A stretch of 64,000 nucleotides of DNA from Phycisphaerales bacterium (GTDB lineage Bacteria; Planctomycetota; Phycisphaerae; Phycisphaerales; SM1A02). The translations under genes and the position numbers were made by a program. The stretch spans positions 39,520 to 103,519 of the forward strand of contig SIAK01000003.1 in NCBI GenBank assembly GCA_009691805.1. The letters run 5' to 3'. The notes below the pieces were generated by a model that saw only the letters and a program-made list of their open reading frames with translations, was not told where the DNA came from and ran no database searches. Below are positions 38,184-46,949 of this stretch, one piece after another (the stretch's first letter is position 1; every line of letters begins with the position of its first letter).

Positions 38184-39857
38184 ATGACGCACGCACCCGA
38201 TCAATCTACGACAGCGACGCCAACGCGCGAGAGCTTCTGGGAAGCCTTTGCGCGATGGACGCTTTCAGTCGATCACAAGAAACTCGGCATGATGTATGTC
38301 GGAGCAGGACTCGTGTTCTTTCTGGTCGCGGGATTGGAAGCCGCGTTCATGCGCATGCAACTTGCGCGCGCAAACTCCCAGTTCATCGACCCTGAGACAT
38401 TCAACCAACTCTTCACGATGCATGGAACGACGATGGTCTTCCTCGCCGGGATGCCGATCTTGCTTGGCTTCGGAAACTATCTGCTGCCACTCATGGTCGG
38501 CGCGCGTGACATGGCGTTTCCTCGATTGAACGCGTTCGGATTCTGGCTGTTCATCTTTGGCGGACTGCTGCTCTACTTCAGCTACATCGGATCCGAAGGA
38601 CTCTACGGCGCGCCTGGCGCGCCCGACGTCGGTTGGTTCGCGTACGCACCGCTGACGGATCGCTCCTTCAGTCGCGGAAACAGCACGGATTACTGGATTC
38701 TTGGCATCCTCGTCAGCGGCTTCGGCAGCATGACGACGGCGATCAATTTCATCGGGACGATTCTGGGTATGCGTTGCCCCGGCATGACGCTCATGCGTAT
38801 GCCGCTCATGGCATGGATGATGCTTGTCGTCGCGGCGCTTGTGCTCGTTGCGATTCCTGTGCTCACGGGCGCACAGATCATGTTGCTGCTCGATCGCAGT
38901 TTCGGCGCGCACTTCTTCGATCCGGAGACCGAAGGATCCGCGGTGCTCTGGCAGCACCTCTTCTGGTTCTTCGGTCACCCTGAGGTCTACATCCTCATCC
39001 TGCCTGCGTTCGGATTCGTCAGCGAAATCTTGCCGACCTTCAGTCGCAAGGTGCTGTTCGGTTACCCACTGATGGTTGCCGCAACCGTCGGCATTGGATT
39101 CATCTCGCTCGGCGTGTGGGCGCACCACATGTTTGTGGTGGGACTCGGACCAGTACTCGATTCATTCTTCGGCGCTGCGACTTTCTTGATCTCCGTTCCT
39201 ACAGGTATCAAGATCTTCAACTGGATTGCGACGATGTGGGGCGGACGACTTCGGTTCGATACACCGATGCTGTTTGCGACTGGATTTGTCGCGATGTTTG
39301 TCATCGGCGGACTGACGGGCATCATGCTTGCGACAGTGCCCGTGGATTGGCAACTCTCCGATAGTTACTTCGTCGTCGGACATTTTCACTACGTCCTCTT
39401 CGGCGGAACTGTCTTTGGCATTTTCGGCGCGCTCTTCTATTGGTTCCCGAAAGCAACCGGCAAGATGCTCGATGAATATCTGGGCAAGTGGTGTTTCTGG
39501 CTGCTCTTCATCGGCTTCACCGTCACTTTCCTTCCGATGCACATCTCAGGCGTGCTTGGTATGCCTCGACGCATCTACACCTATGAAGCGGATCGCGGAT
39601 GGGAGATTTGGAATTTCATCACCACGCTCGGCGTGCCTGTGCAGATGGCGGGTATTGCGATCTTCCTTTGGAATGTTGTGAAGTCATTGCGGAACGGAAA
39701 GCCTGCCGGCAACAATCCGTGGAACGCGTGGACATTGGAGTGGTCGACGACGAGTCCTCCACCAGAATGGAACTTTGATCGCATTCCAACCGTCACGAGT
39801 GCGCGGCCATTGTGGGATAGCCAACATCCGGAGGATCCTGATGCGCATTATGAATGA
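38184..39857 (+). CDS. coxA: Cytochrome c oxidase subunit I
   Basis: The haem-copper catalytic subunit, 557 residues with 12 predicted helices. Early TMHGTTMVFL provides a haem a ligand region. FWFFGHPEVYILILP contains the CuB His and the His-Tyr crosslink pair, WAHHMFVVG the other CuB histidines, and VVGHFHYVL the two haem ligands. The Glu-containing GHPEVY places it in the A family. Four bases separate it from coxB. It reduces O2 to water and pumps protons across the inner membrane. Confidence 0.97.
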   Translation: MTHAPDQSTTATPTRESFWEAFARWTLSVDHKKLGMMYVGAGLVFFLVAGLEAAFMRMQLARANSQFIDPETFNQLFTMHGTTMVFLAGMPILLGFGNYLLPLMVGARDMAFPRLNAFGFWLFIFGGLLLYFSYIGSEGLYGAPGAPDVGWFAYAPLTDRSFSRGNSTDYWILGILVSGFGSMTTAINFIGTILGMRCPGMTLMRMPLMAWMMLVVAALVLVAIPVLTGAQIMLLLDRSFGAHFFDPETEGSAVLWQHLFWFFGHPEVYILILPAFGFVSEILPTFSRKVLFGYPLMVAATVGIGFISLGVWAHHMFVVGLGPVLDSFFGAATFLISVPTGIKIFNWIATMWGGRLRFDTPMLFATGFVAMFVIGGLTGIMLATVPVDWQLSDSYFVVGHFHYVLFGGTVFGIFGALFYWFPKATGKMLDEYLGKWCFWLLFIGFTVTFLPMHISGVLGMPRRIYTYEADRGWEIWNFITTLGVPVQMAGIAIFLWNVVKSLRNGKPAGNNPWNAWTLEWSTTSPPPEWNFDRIPTVTSARPLWDSQHPEDPDAHYE

Positions 39858-39893
39858 CGATCGCGAAGCAATCGCGCAGACTGGAGCACGCCG

Positions 39894-40481
39894 ATGACCG
39901 CACCATTGAATCGCGCTCGCTTAGGAATGGCGTCGCTTATCTTCATGGAGAGCGCGCTGTTTTCAGCGTTTCTTGTCACGTATCTGTACTACATCGGCAA
40001 GAGCCCAACAGGGCCACAGCCGCTGGATTGCCTTGAACTCGGCCTCGTCACGATCAATTCAATCTGCCTATTCGCGTCGAGCGCGACGGTGGTGCTCGCG
40101 GTGCGCGCGCTTGGTCGCGGTTCGTTGAAGGGGTTTCAAGGTTGGATGCTGCTCACCGTGCTGCTCGGGATTGAGTTTCTTGTTGGGACAGGGATGGAGT
40201 GGCAGAAGCTCATCGATGTGCATGGGCTCACGATCGCATCGAATGCGTTCGGCACAACCTTCTATTCGCTCGTTGGATTTCACGCGTTTCACGTCATCGT
40301 TGGATTAGTACTGCTCATCGGCACGCTGTTGCTGTCGTTCTTTGGATGCATCAAACCGTCGCGTGACACAGGACGCGTGGAGATCGCAACTTGGTACTGG
40401 CACTTCGTGGATGTTGTGTGGATCTTGGTCTTCACGCTCGTGTACTTTGTGGGACGCGTGCCGCAAGGAGGTGCATCGTGA
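39894..40481 (+). CDS. coxC: Cytochrome c oxidase subunit III
   Basis: 195 residues with five hydrophobic helices, the short five-helix form found in caa3 oxidases. Family signatures are MESALFSAFLVTYLYY, GMEWQKLI, GFHAFHVIVGL and a final ATWYWHFVDVVWILVFTLVY. GGAG lies about seven bases before the ATG. The stop overlaps the GTG of the next gene (GTGA). Confidence 0.95.
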   Translation: MTAPLNRARLGMASLIFMESALFSAFLVTYLYYIGKSPTGPQPLDCLELGLVTINSICLFASSATVVLAVRALGRGSLKGFQGWMLLTVLLGIEFLVGTGMEWQKLIDVHGLTIASNAFGTTFYSLVGFHAFHVIVGLVLLIGTLLLSFFGCIKPSRDTGRVEIATWYWHFVDVVWILVFTLVYFVGRVPQGGAS

Positions 40482-41308
40482 GTGATGAGACGAAGCGTGA
40501 CGAGCAGGAGATTCCATATCTGCGCGCGATTCCGCGCCCGACGCCGTTTCCGATGGTGACCGCGTTCGGTTGCGCGCTGCTCTTTGCGGGCATCGTCACG
40601 CATCCTGCGGTGAGTGCGATGGGCGCGCTGTGCGCGTTGGTCGGCATCGTTGGATGGTTCCGCGAAGTTTTTCCGCATGAACGCATGGAAGAGATTCCTG
40701 TGCCGATGTGTGACATCGCGCTCCCCGCGCCAGAGTTTGCGCCAAGAGTGACGCGTGCAAAGTCGCCGCGCCGCATCGTTCCTGAAGAGATGCATCCGTA
40801 TCGATCGGGTTTCTACGGCGGGCTCGTTGGCGCCATCGCGATGGCAGTTGTCGCGTGCATGTGGGGCGTTGTCGACGAGCGCAGCATCTGGATGCCGATC
40901 AATCTTCTCGCGGGCATGCTGTTGCCTTCGGTTGGAGCAGCATCTGAAGAAGCACTGCGGTCATTCAATCTGGTGTGGACGATCACTTCCGTGTGCCTGC
41001 ATCTGGCGATGAGCGTGATGGTCGGAATGATTTTCGTTGTCGCACTGCCGATGATGCCGAAGCGTCCGATGGTTGCGGGCGGCATCCTCGCGCCCATGCT
41101 GTGGACGGGCGTCGCGTGGGCAACATTGCATGTTGTGAATCCAACGCTCGAGCAGCACATTTCTTGGGGCTGGTTCCTTGGAAGCCAGATTGGATTCGGC
41201 GTCGCATGTGGATCCGTCATCACGCGATTCAATCGAGTGCGATTGCAAGTCGGAACATCGCTCGCGATGCGACTCGAAGTTGAGCAGACCGAAGGAGGAT
41301 CGAAGTGA
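40478..41308 (+). CDS. Polytopic membrane protein of the cox-bc operon, N-terminus like oxidase subunit IV
   Basis: 276 residues from a GTG preceded by AAGGAGG. The N-terminal 60 residues have a Pro-rich start (RAIPRPTPFPMVTAFG) and two helices ending in GIVGWFREVFPHE, the pattern of small subunit IV-like proteins of caa3 oxidases. A cytosolic linker follows, then about five helices (GFYGGLVGAIAMAVVACMW, LAMSVMVGMIFVVALP, ILAPMLWTGVAWATLHVV). No haem or metal motif is evident. GTGA overlaps at both ends tie it to coxC and to the cytochrome c gene. A structural or assembly subunit is the best guess. Confidence 0.75.
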   Translation: MSDETKRDEQEIPYLRAIPRPTPFPMVTAFGCALLFAGIVTHPAVSAMGALCALVGIVGWFREVFPHERMEEIPVPMCDIALPAPEFAPRVTRAKSPRRIVPEEMHPYRSGFYGGLVGAIAMAVVACMWGVVDERSIWMPINLLAGMLLPSVGAASEEALRSFNLVWTITSVCLHLAMSVMVGMIFVVALPMMPKRPMVAGGILAPMLWTGVAWATLHVVNPTLEQHISWGWFLGSQIGFGVACGSVITRFNRVRLQVGTSLAMRLEVEQTEGGSK

Positions 41309-42066
41309 GCGCTCTGCGACGCGTGCACACATGTGTCGTGCTTGTCGGTGCTGGTTGCATCGCGACGGCATGTGATCAATTGCCTGGAAAGCCCGCGCCG
41401 CGCTTGGAGGCGCCTGCACTCGATACCGCGGCGGGATTCGCGAGTTTCTACGGCGATCGTTGCGCAGGTTGTCATGGCATCGATGGCACACACGGACCCG
41501 CGCGGCCACTTCGCGACAGCGTGTACCTCGCGTCGGTTCCTGATGCATCGCTCCTTTCGATTGTGCGTGACGGTATCCATGGCACGCGCATGCCGGGTAC
41601 AGGTGGTGCGTCGATCACGGGCGTGTCGGATGCACAGATTCAAAAGTTTCTCACGGGTATGAAACGAGCATGGATGAGCGCGGACGCGATTCCCTCTGCG
41701 ATCGCATGGCAGGCGAACGCAGCGGTCGCGGATCTCGCGACCGGTCATGCTGTGTTTGACGCGCGCTGCGGACATTGCCATCCACGCGCGCGCAACGCAG
41801 CAGGCTCGAGCGCTTCAACAGCTGGTGGCGACGTGATGGATCCGTTCTATGTTCGACTCGTGAGTGATCAACATCTTCGGACCAGCATCGTCTTTGGTCG
41901 CAGTGATCTCGGAATGCCAGGTGCTGCCGGGCCATTCGTCGATGCGAGTGGTGCGCGTGTCGAGACTGCATTGACCGCATCGGAAGTGGACGCGCTTGTT
42001 GCGTACATCGCGAGTCAGCGCACCGCATCAACACTCACAACAGTTTCGAAGGGCGACGCACGATGA
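41305..42066 (+). CDS. Dihaem cytochrome c, probable lipoprotein
   Basis: 253 residues. The N-terminus resembles a lipoprotein signal, with Cys after GCIATA. Two haem c sites are visible: CAGCH near residue 53 and CGHCH near 153. The Met-containing segments GTRMPGTGG and SDLGMPGAAG are likely axial ligands. It lies between the oxidase and Rieske genes, with GTGA and ATGA overlaps, so it probably carries electrons from the bc-type complex to the oxidase and may replace cytochrome c1. Confidence 0.88.
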   Translation: MSALRRVHTCVVLVGAGCIATACDQLPGKPAPRLEAPALDTAAGFASFYGDRCAGCHGIDGTHGPARPLRDSVYLASVPDASLLSIVRDGIHGTRMPGTGGASITGVSDAQIQKFLTGMKRAWMSADAIPSAIAWQANAAVADLATGHAVFDARCGHCHPRARNAAGSSASTAGGDVMDPFYVRLVSDQHLRTSIVFGRSDLGMPGAAGPFVDASGARVETALTASEVDALVAYIASQRTASTLTTVSKGDAR

Positions 42067-42599
42067 GCGAAATGCATTCTCCATCCGATGCGACCTCTTC
42101 AAACCCGAGCACGGAGAACCGTCGAGGTTTTCTCTTCGCTGCGGGCTCCACGCTCATGGCGATTGGTGGCGTGCTCGTCGCAGCGCCCATCATCGGCGCA
42201 GCAGTTGCACCGGGAATTCTGCCAGAGAAAGATCAGTGGATCTCACTTGGTGCCGTGACGAATTGGGTGCCCGACACGACAGTGCTCATCAAGTTCTCGA
42301 ATCCTGGCGGCGCGCCTGATGATGGCATCACGCGAGAAAACGCCTGCTATGTGCGCTGCATGGAAGCGGGCAAGTTCCAAGTGTTTGCGGTGAATTGCGC
42401 GCATCTTGGTTGCCCCGTCGAGTGGTTCTCACAATCGCGATTGTTCATGTGTCCGTGCCACGGCGGCGTGTATTACGAAGATGGTTCGCGCGCATCAGGC
42501 CCGCCACCGCGAGGACTCTTTGAGTTCGCGTGGCGCATTCAGGATGGCATGCTTGAAATTTTCAGCGGTCGATTGCCCGGGCTTCAGGAGGGAACCTGA
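42063..42599 (+). CDS. Rieske 2Fe-2S protein of a bc-type complex
   Basis: 178 residues. The N-terminus has an RR motif (ENRRGFLFAAG) and one helix, consistent with Tat export and a membrane anchor. Cluster ligands are Cys112 and His114 (CAHLGC) and Cys130 and His133 (CPCHGG); Cys117 and Cys132 form the disulfide. The conserved Pro-rich loop GPPPRGL is present. It receives electrons from quinol bound to cytochrome b, the next gene, which has a good Shine-Dalgarno (GGAGG) at its own start. Confidence 0.95.
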   Translation: MSEMHSPSDATSSNPSTENRRGFLFAAGSTLMAIGGVLVAAPIIGAAVAPGILPEKDQWISLGAVTNWVPDTTVLIKFSNPGGAPDDGITRENACYVRCMEAGKFQVFAVNCAHLGCPVEWFSQSRLFMCPCHGGVYYEDGSRASGPPPRGLFEFAWRIQDGMLEIFSGRLPGLQEGT

Positions 42600-42601
42600 G
42601 C

Positions 42602-44122
42602 ATGAGCAGAATCGATCTCAAGCACACAGCGCTGCAAGGTGTGCGATGGCTCGACGATCGCACGGGCATATTGTGGGTGCTGCGCCATTCGATGTTCCAT
42701 CGCGTGCCCATCAGCGCGAAGTGGTGGTACGTGTTTGGTTCCGCGACGATGATGTTCTTCATGGTGCAGGTCGCGAGCGGCATCGTGCTCGCGATGTTCT
42801 ACGCGCCGAGTGCTGCGCAGGCGTACGACAGCCTTGTCTATATCAACGAGCAAGTGCCGTGTGGATGGATGTTGCGCGCGATCCACGGTTGGAGTTCAAA
42901 CGCGATGTGCCTCATGATGCTGGTGCACCTCTCGCAGGTGTTCCTCCATGGAACGTATAAGTATCCGCGTGAATTGACATGGTTGTTCGGTGTTGGTCTG
43001 TGCATCGCGACGCTTGGTCTCGCGTTCACCGGTCAGATCATGCGTTGGGACGCGGATGCGTATTGGGGATTGGGCATTGGTGCAGCGATCGTCGATCGCA
43101 TGCCCATCGTTGGCAATGAGATGCGCGCGGTCATGCTTGGTGGAACGCAGATTTCAGGCGCGACGCTCTCGCGATTCTTCGCGCTGCATGTCTTCATCTT
43201 GCCAGGGCTCACGGTCACGCTCATCGGACTCCATCTCTATTCCGTCTTGCGCAAAGGCATTTCCGAAATGCCCGTGGCGGGTGAGGTTGTCGACCCGCAG
43301 ACCTATGAGAAGGCCTACGAAGCGCGCGTGCATAAAACTGGTGTGCCGTTCTATCCCGATGCCGCACGTCGCGATATGGTTTTTTGTGGCGCGGCGTTGA
43401 TTGTGCTTGTTGGAATCGCCGCGTGGTACGGACCGATGGGTCCGGGTGCGCTTCCTGATCCCACCATCATTGAAGCGAGTCCTCGTCCTGATGGAATGTT
43501 CCTGTGGATCTTTGCAGCGCTCGCGTTGCTTCCGCCGGGATCGGAAACATTCCTGCTCCTCGTTGGACCTCCGGTGGGCATTGCGCTCCTCGCGGCGCTT
43601 CCATTCATTTCGCCGCGTGGTGAACGCGCGCCTTCACGTCGACCACTTTCGGTGTTGATCTTCTGCCTGATCGCAACGGGCCTTGGTGTGTTGACGTGGC
43701 TTGGCATGGTGAGTCCGTGGAGCCCGGTGATGAACGCGTGGACTTCCACGCCCATCGCGCCAGAGTTTGTCGCCCATCGATCGCCGCTTGAGTTGCAGGG
43801 CGCGTTGGAATTCCAATTCGCGCAGTGTCGAAACTGTCACGCGATTGGCGGAACGGGCGGCATGCGTGGGCCTGATCTGACAAATGTTGCGACGCGACTC
43901 TCGTGGGATCAACTCGTGCGACAGATTCAACAGGGCGGTGGCAACATGCCCGCATACGGCAAGACACTGTCGAGCGCAGAAACGCACGCGCTTGCCGCGT
44001 TTCTCACGACACTTGATGGCGGATCACTTCGAGCGGCGATTCCTGGCGCGATGGAATCGCAAACAGCTCGCGATGCGATGCCGACATCTACAAATGTACC
44101 TCCCTCCCGAAGCGGCGACTGA
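42602..44122 (+). CDS. Cytochrome b (b6-like) fused to a C-terminal cytochrome c domain
   Basis: 506 residues. Haem b ligands are His95 and His109 in one helix and His196 and His211 in another; the 14 and 15 spacing is that of cytochrome b6. The N-terminal four-helix unit is followed by a subunit IV-like part with further helices to about 375. Residues 405-470 form a cytochrome c domain with CRNCH (409-413) and a likely axial Met449. The Qo-site PEWY motif is replaced by PDGM (296-299). One polypeptide thus joins b6, subunit IV and a haem c that can take the role of cytochrome c1. Confidence 0.93.
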   Translation: MSRIDLKHTALQGVRWLDDRTGILWVLRHSMFHRVPISAKWWYVFGSATMMFFMVQVASGIVLAMFYAPSAAQAYDSLVYINEQVPCGWMLRAIHGWSSNAMCLMMLVHLSQVFLHGTYKYPRELTWLFGVGLCIATLGLAFTGQIMRWDADAYWGLGIGAAIVDRMPIVGNEMRAVMLGGTQISGATLSRFFALHVFILPGLTVTLIGLHLYSVLRKGISEMPVAGEVVDPQTYEKAYEARVHKTGVPFYPDAARRDMVFCGAALIVLVGIAAWYGPMGPGALPDPTIIEASPRPDGMFLWIFAALALLPPGSETFLLLVGPPVGIALLAALPFISPRGERAPSRRPLSVLIFCLIATGLGVLTWLGMVSPWSPVMNAWTSTPIAPEFVAHRSPLELQGALEFQFAQCRNCHAIGGTGGMRGPDLTNVATRLSWDQLVRQIQQGGGNMPAYGKTLSSAETHALAAFLTTLDGGSLRAAIPGAMESQTARDAMPTSTNVPPSRSGD

Positions 44123-44141
44123 TCACTTCGCTGTCTGACCA

Positions 44142-46442
44142 ATGCCCACAGACGCAATGCTTGTGAACGGCTGGTTCTTGAACGCACCGTTTGTCTGCGT
44201 GGCGGCCATCCTGTCAATTGCTTTGTATGTGCGTGGATGGCGCGTGTTACGTCGTAAGGGAAGCGCGGCTCGCTCGCGATTCTCACGCGTGCGGTTGGCG
44301 TCATTCTTGGCAGCGTGGTGTGTGCTGCTCGTTGCGCTTGCCTCGCCACTCGATGTACTCGCAGAGCGCACGCTCAGCGCGCACATGGTGCAGCACATTC
44401 TGTTGACGATGATCGCGCCTCCACTGTTCTGGCTCGCACTGCCTGCGATGCCGATGCTGTTTGGTGTCGGTCGCACCGCGCGCATCTCCGTGCTCGCGCC
44501 GATCCTCTCGTCGCACATTGTTCGAAAAACTCTGCGCATCGCCGGTCATCCACTCGTTGGCTGGATCGCGCTCGCACTCGCGACGGTCGCGTGGCACATG
44601 CCCGCGGCGTACACGCTTGCCCTTGGCGAACCGTGGTGGCATCGCATCGAACACGCATCGATGCTCGCAGCGGGCTTGCTCTTCTGGCTCTGCGTGATTG
44701 CGCCGTTTCCGTATCGCAATCGTTGGCCGCGCATCGCGCTCTTGCCGTACCTCGTTGCTGCGGATCTCGTCAACACAGCCGTGAGCGCATATCTCGCATT
44801 CGCGGGCGCTCCTGTTTATCGCTGGTATGCAGAGCTTGGGCCCGCGTGGGGAACGGAACCTTTACTCGATCAGCAATTGGCCGCAGGGTTGATGTGGATT
44901 CCAGGAAGCGTGCTGTATCTCGGCGGCGCGATCGCGATCACCGTGCGCTACCTCGTGCCTCAGCGTGCGAAGCCTCGCGCGAGAACGATTGCGCTGCACG
45001 TACTCGCGCCTTCAACTGAAGCACCTTCAAATCTACTCAACATTCCACTGCTTGGTCGCATCTTGCGTTCTGCGCGTGCGCGATTGACGCTGCGTTGCGT
45101 TCTGCTTCTGCTGGCTGGATTGATCGTGTGGGACGGCATGGCGGGACCAAGCGATGCGCCGATGAATCTCGCGGGAACTTTTCCGTGGACGCATTGGCGC
45201 GGAGTCGTCGTCATCGCGATGCTCGCGCTCGGCAATGTTGCGTGCATGGCGTGCCCACTGCTTGCGCCGCGAACGTTGCTGCGGAAATGGATTGCACCAA
45301 CGCGAATCTTTCCTCGCGCGCTCCGTTCGAAGTGGATGGCAGTGAGTTTGGTTGTGCTCTGGCTCGTCGCGTACGAAGCGTTTGATCTCTGGTCGAGTCC
45401 ACTTGCGACCGCGATGATCATCCTCGGATTCTTCGTCGTTGCAACGGCGGTGGATCTCTGCTTCACGGGCGCGAGTTTCTGTCGATACGTCTGTCCGCTT
45501 GGGCAGTATCAGATGGTGCTCGCCACTGTTTCAGTGCGTGAAGTGCGCGTCATGGATGCGAGTGTCTGCGCGCGATGCGAGACGCATGATTGTCTGAAGG
45601 GACGAGTCACGGATTCTGGAGTGCAACTTCCCGGCTGTGGATTGGACTTGTATCTTCCGAAGAAGAGCGGCAATCTCGATTGCACGTTCTGCCTCGACTG
45701 CGTGAGCGCGTGTCCGCACGACAACATTGGCGTGCTGCCGATGCTTCCGGGCGCGGACCTTGCTCGCGCGCAGTGGCGTTCGCAGATTGGTTTACTTGCA
45801 GCGCGACTTGATTTCGCGGTGCTCGCTGCAGCGTTCGCCATCGGAGCGATCGCGAACGCGGCAGGAATGACTGCGCCCGTGGTGCAGTGCATCGACGCAA
45901 CTGCGTTGCGGGTGGGATGCAGCAGCGCACTCGCGCAGGCTTGCTTTGTCGTGACTGCGCTGATGATTGGAGTGTCACTCATCGCGCTTGTCGCGAGCAC
46001 TTCTCGCACGGCGAGTTTCACCGAACGCGCCGCGCGCTACGCATTCGCGCTGATTCCGCTGGGCGCCTCGGTGTGGTTTGCCCATTTCATGTTTCACTTC
46101 GTGACAGGCTTCTCGACCGCTGAAGCGTCAACGCTGCGCGTGTTGTATGACCTTGCGTGGATCGCGCAAGAGCCTGATCGAATCATGAGTTGTTGCGCGC
46201 CCGCCCCCGATTGGCTGCTCCCGCTTGAACTTCTCGCGCTCTCGTTCGGTCTGGCAATCTCACTTGGTGTGCATTTCTCAAGTGTTGCATGGATGCTCGC
46301 GAAGAACGAGGCGCAGGTGTGTGCATCAAGAGTCCTTCGTGAGTGGATCATCGGCGCAGTCGTGCTCGTCTTGCTCTGGGCGATTGCCGCTTGGATTCTG
46401 TTGCAGCCGATGGAGATGCGTGGCACCACAGGATTCGCATGA
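44142..46442 (+). CDS. Fusion of CtaG-like oxidase assembly protein and polyferredoxin membrane protein
   Basis: 766 residues. The first 280 or so match caa3-type CtaG, with LASPLDVLAERTLSAHMVQH, HILLTMIAPPLFWLALPA and VAWHMPAAY and about seven helices. From about 300 a second membrane module starts, with CMACP, then CRYVCPLGQYQ near 450, a Cys set CARCETHDC near 475, and CTFCLDCVSACPHDNIG near 514-530. The last is a classical 4Fe-4S motif, and the module resembles NapH/CcoG (FixG). CtaG acts in copper delivery to the oxidase; CcoG-like proteins reduce copper for it. More helices follow to the C-terminus. Confidence 0.85.
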   Translation: MPTDAMLVNGWFLNAPFVCVAAILSIALYVRGWRVLRRKGSAARSRFSRVRLASFLAAWCVLLVALASPLDVLAERTLSAHMVQHILLTMIAPPLFWLALPAMPMLFGVGRTARISVLAPILSSHIVRKTLRIAGHPLVGWIALALATVAWHMPAAYTLALGEPWWHRIEHASMLAAGLLFWLCVIAPFPYRNRWPRIALLPYLVAADLVNTAVSAYLAFAGAPVYRWYAELGPAWGTEPLLDQQLAAGLMWIPGSVLYLGGAIAITVRYLVPQRAKPRARTIALHVLAPSTEAPSNLLNIPLLGRILRSARARLTLRCVLLLLAGLIVWDGMAGPSDAPMNLAGTFPWTHWRGVVVIAMLALGNVACMACPLLAPRTLLRKWIAPTRIFPRALRSKWMAVSLVVLWLVAYEAFDLWSSPLATAMIILGFFVVATAVDLCFTGASFCRYVCPLGQYQMVLATVSVREVRVMDASVCARCETHDCLKGRVTDSGVQLPGCGLDLYLPKKSGNLDCTFCLDCVSACPHDNIGVLPMLPGADLARAQWRSQIGLLAARLDFAVLAAAFAIGAIANAAGMTAPVVQCIDATALRVGCSSALAQACFVVTALMIGVSLIALVASTSRTASFTERAARYAFALIPLGASVWFAHFMFHFVTGFSTAEASTLRVLYDLAWIAQEPDRIMSCCAPAPDWLLPLELLALSFGLAISLGVHFSSVAWMLAKNEAQVCASRVLREWIIGAVVLVLLWAIAAWILLQPMEMRGTTGFA

Positions 46443-46930
46443 TGCAACGAACACTCGCACATCTCTTGCTCTGCGCGCTCGTTGCTTGCGCATGTACTCC
46501 GCGCACTCGCGGAGACGGTGGCGCTGTTGTGTGGATGGGCGAGCGCGGCGGGATGCACGCGGCTGTGCTTGTCGCGCCCGCTACGCCGCGCGTGGGTGCC
46601 ATCGAGTTCGCGTGGATTGGTGCGCGAGGGGAAGTTGTTGCAGTGACTGCAACGCATGCATCAGGGGCGGTGCTCTATGCGGCTTGCGTTCCGTCGAGTC
46701 TCACAGGCGAAGTGCACGCATTGCTGGAGTTTTCGAAGTCAGGTGTCTGGAACATTGAAGTTGATCCTGATGCAACGGGCGGGTGGGAAGCAGCGCGGTT
46801 TGACATCGAAGTCGGTGACGCGTTGCCGCAATGGACCGCGTCTTGGATGTACTTGTTCGCGTGGATTCCAATCGCGGGCATCGGGTTGTTTGCGGCCATG
46901 CGTCGCATCCCTAGATCGCGCGTACGCTAG
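46439..46930 (+). CDS. FixH/YtkA-like exported protein of the cox operon
   Basis: 163 residues, with ATGA overlap to the CtaG fusion. A lipoprotein-like signal (LLLCALVACAC) is followed by a beta-rich domain with 'APATPRVGAIEFAW' and 'SGVWNIEV' segments, typical of YtkA/FixH domains, and one C-terminal helix (MYLFAWIPIAGIGLFAAM). FixH proteins assist cbb3 and caa3 oxidase copper assembly. Similarity is weak, so the name rests on position and domain pattern. Confidence 0.5.
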   Translation: MMQRTLAHLLLCALVACACTPRTRGDGGAVVWMGERGGMHAAVLVAPATPRVGAIEFAWIGARGEVVAVTATHASGAVLYAACVPSSLTGEVHALLEFSKSGVWNIEVDPDATGGWEAARFDIEVGDALPQWTASWMYLFAWIPIAGIGLFAAMRRIPRSRVR

Positions 46931-46949
46931 AGAGTTGAAGGAGTTCACT

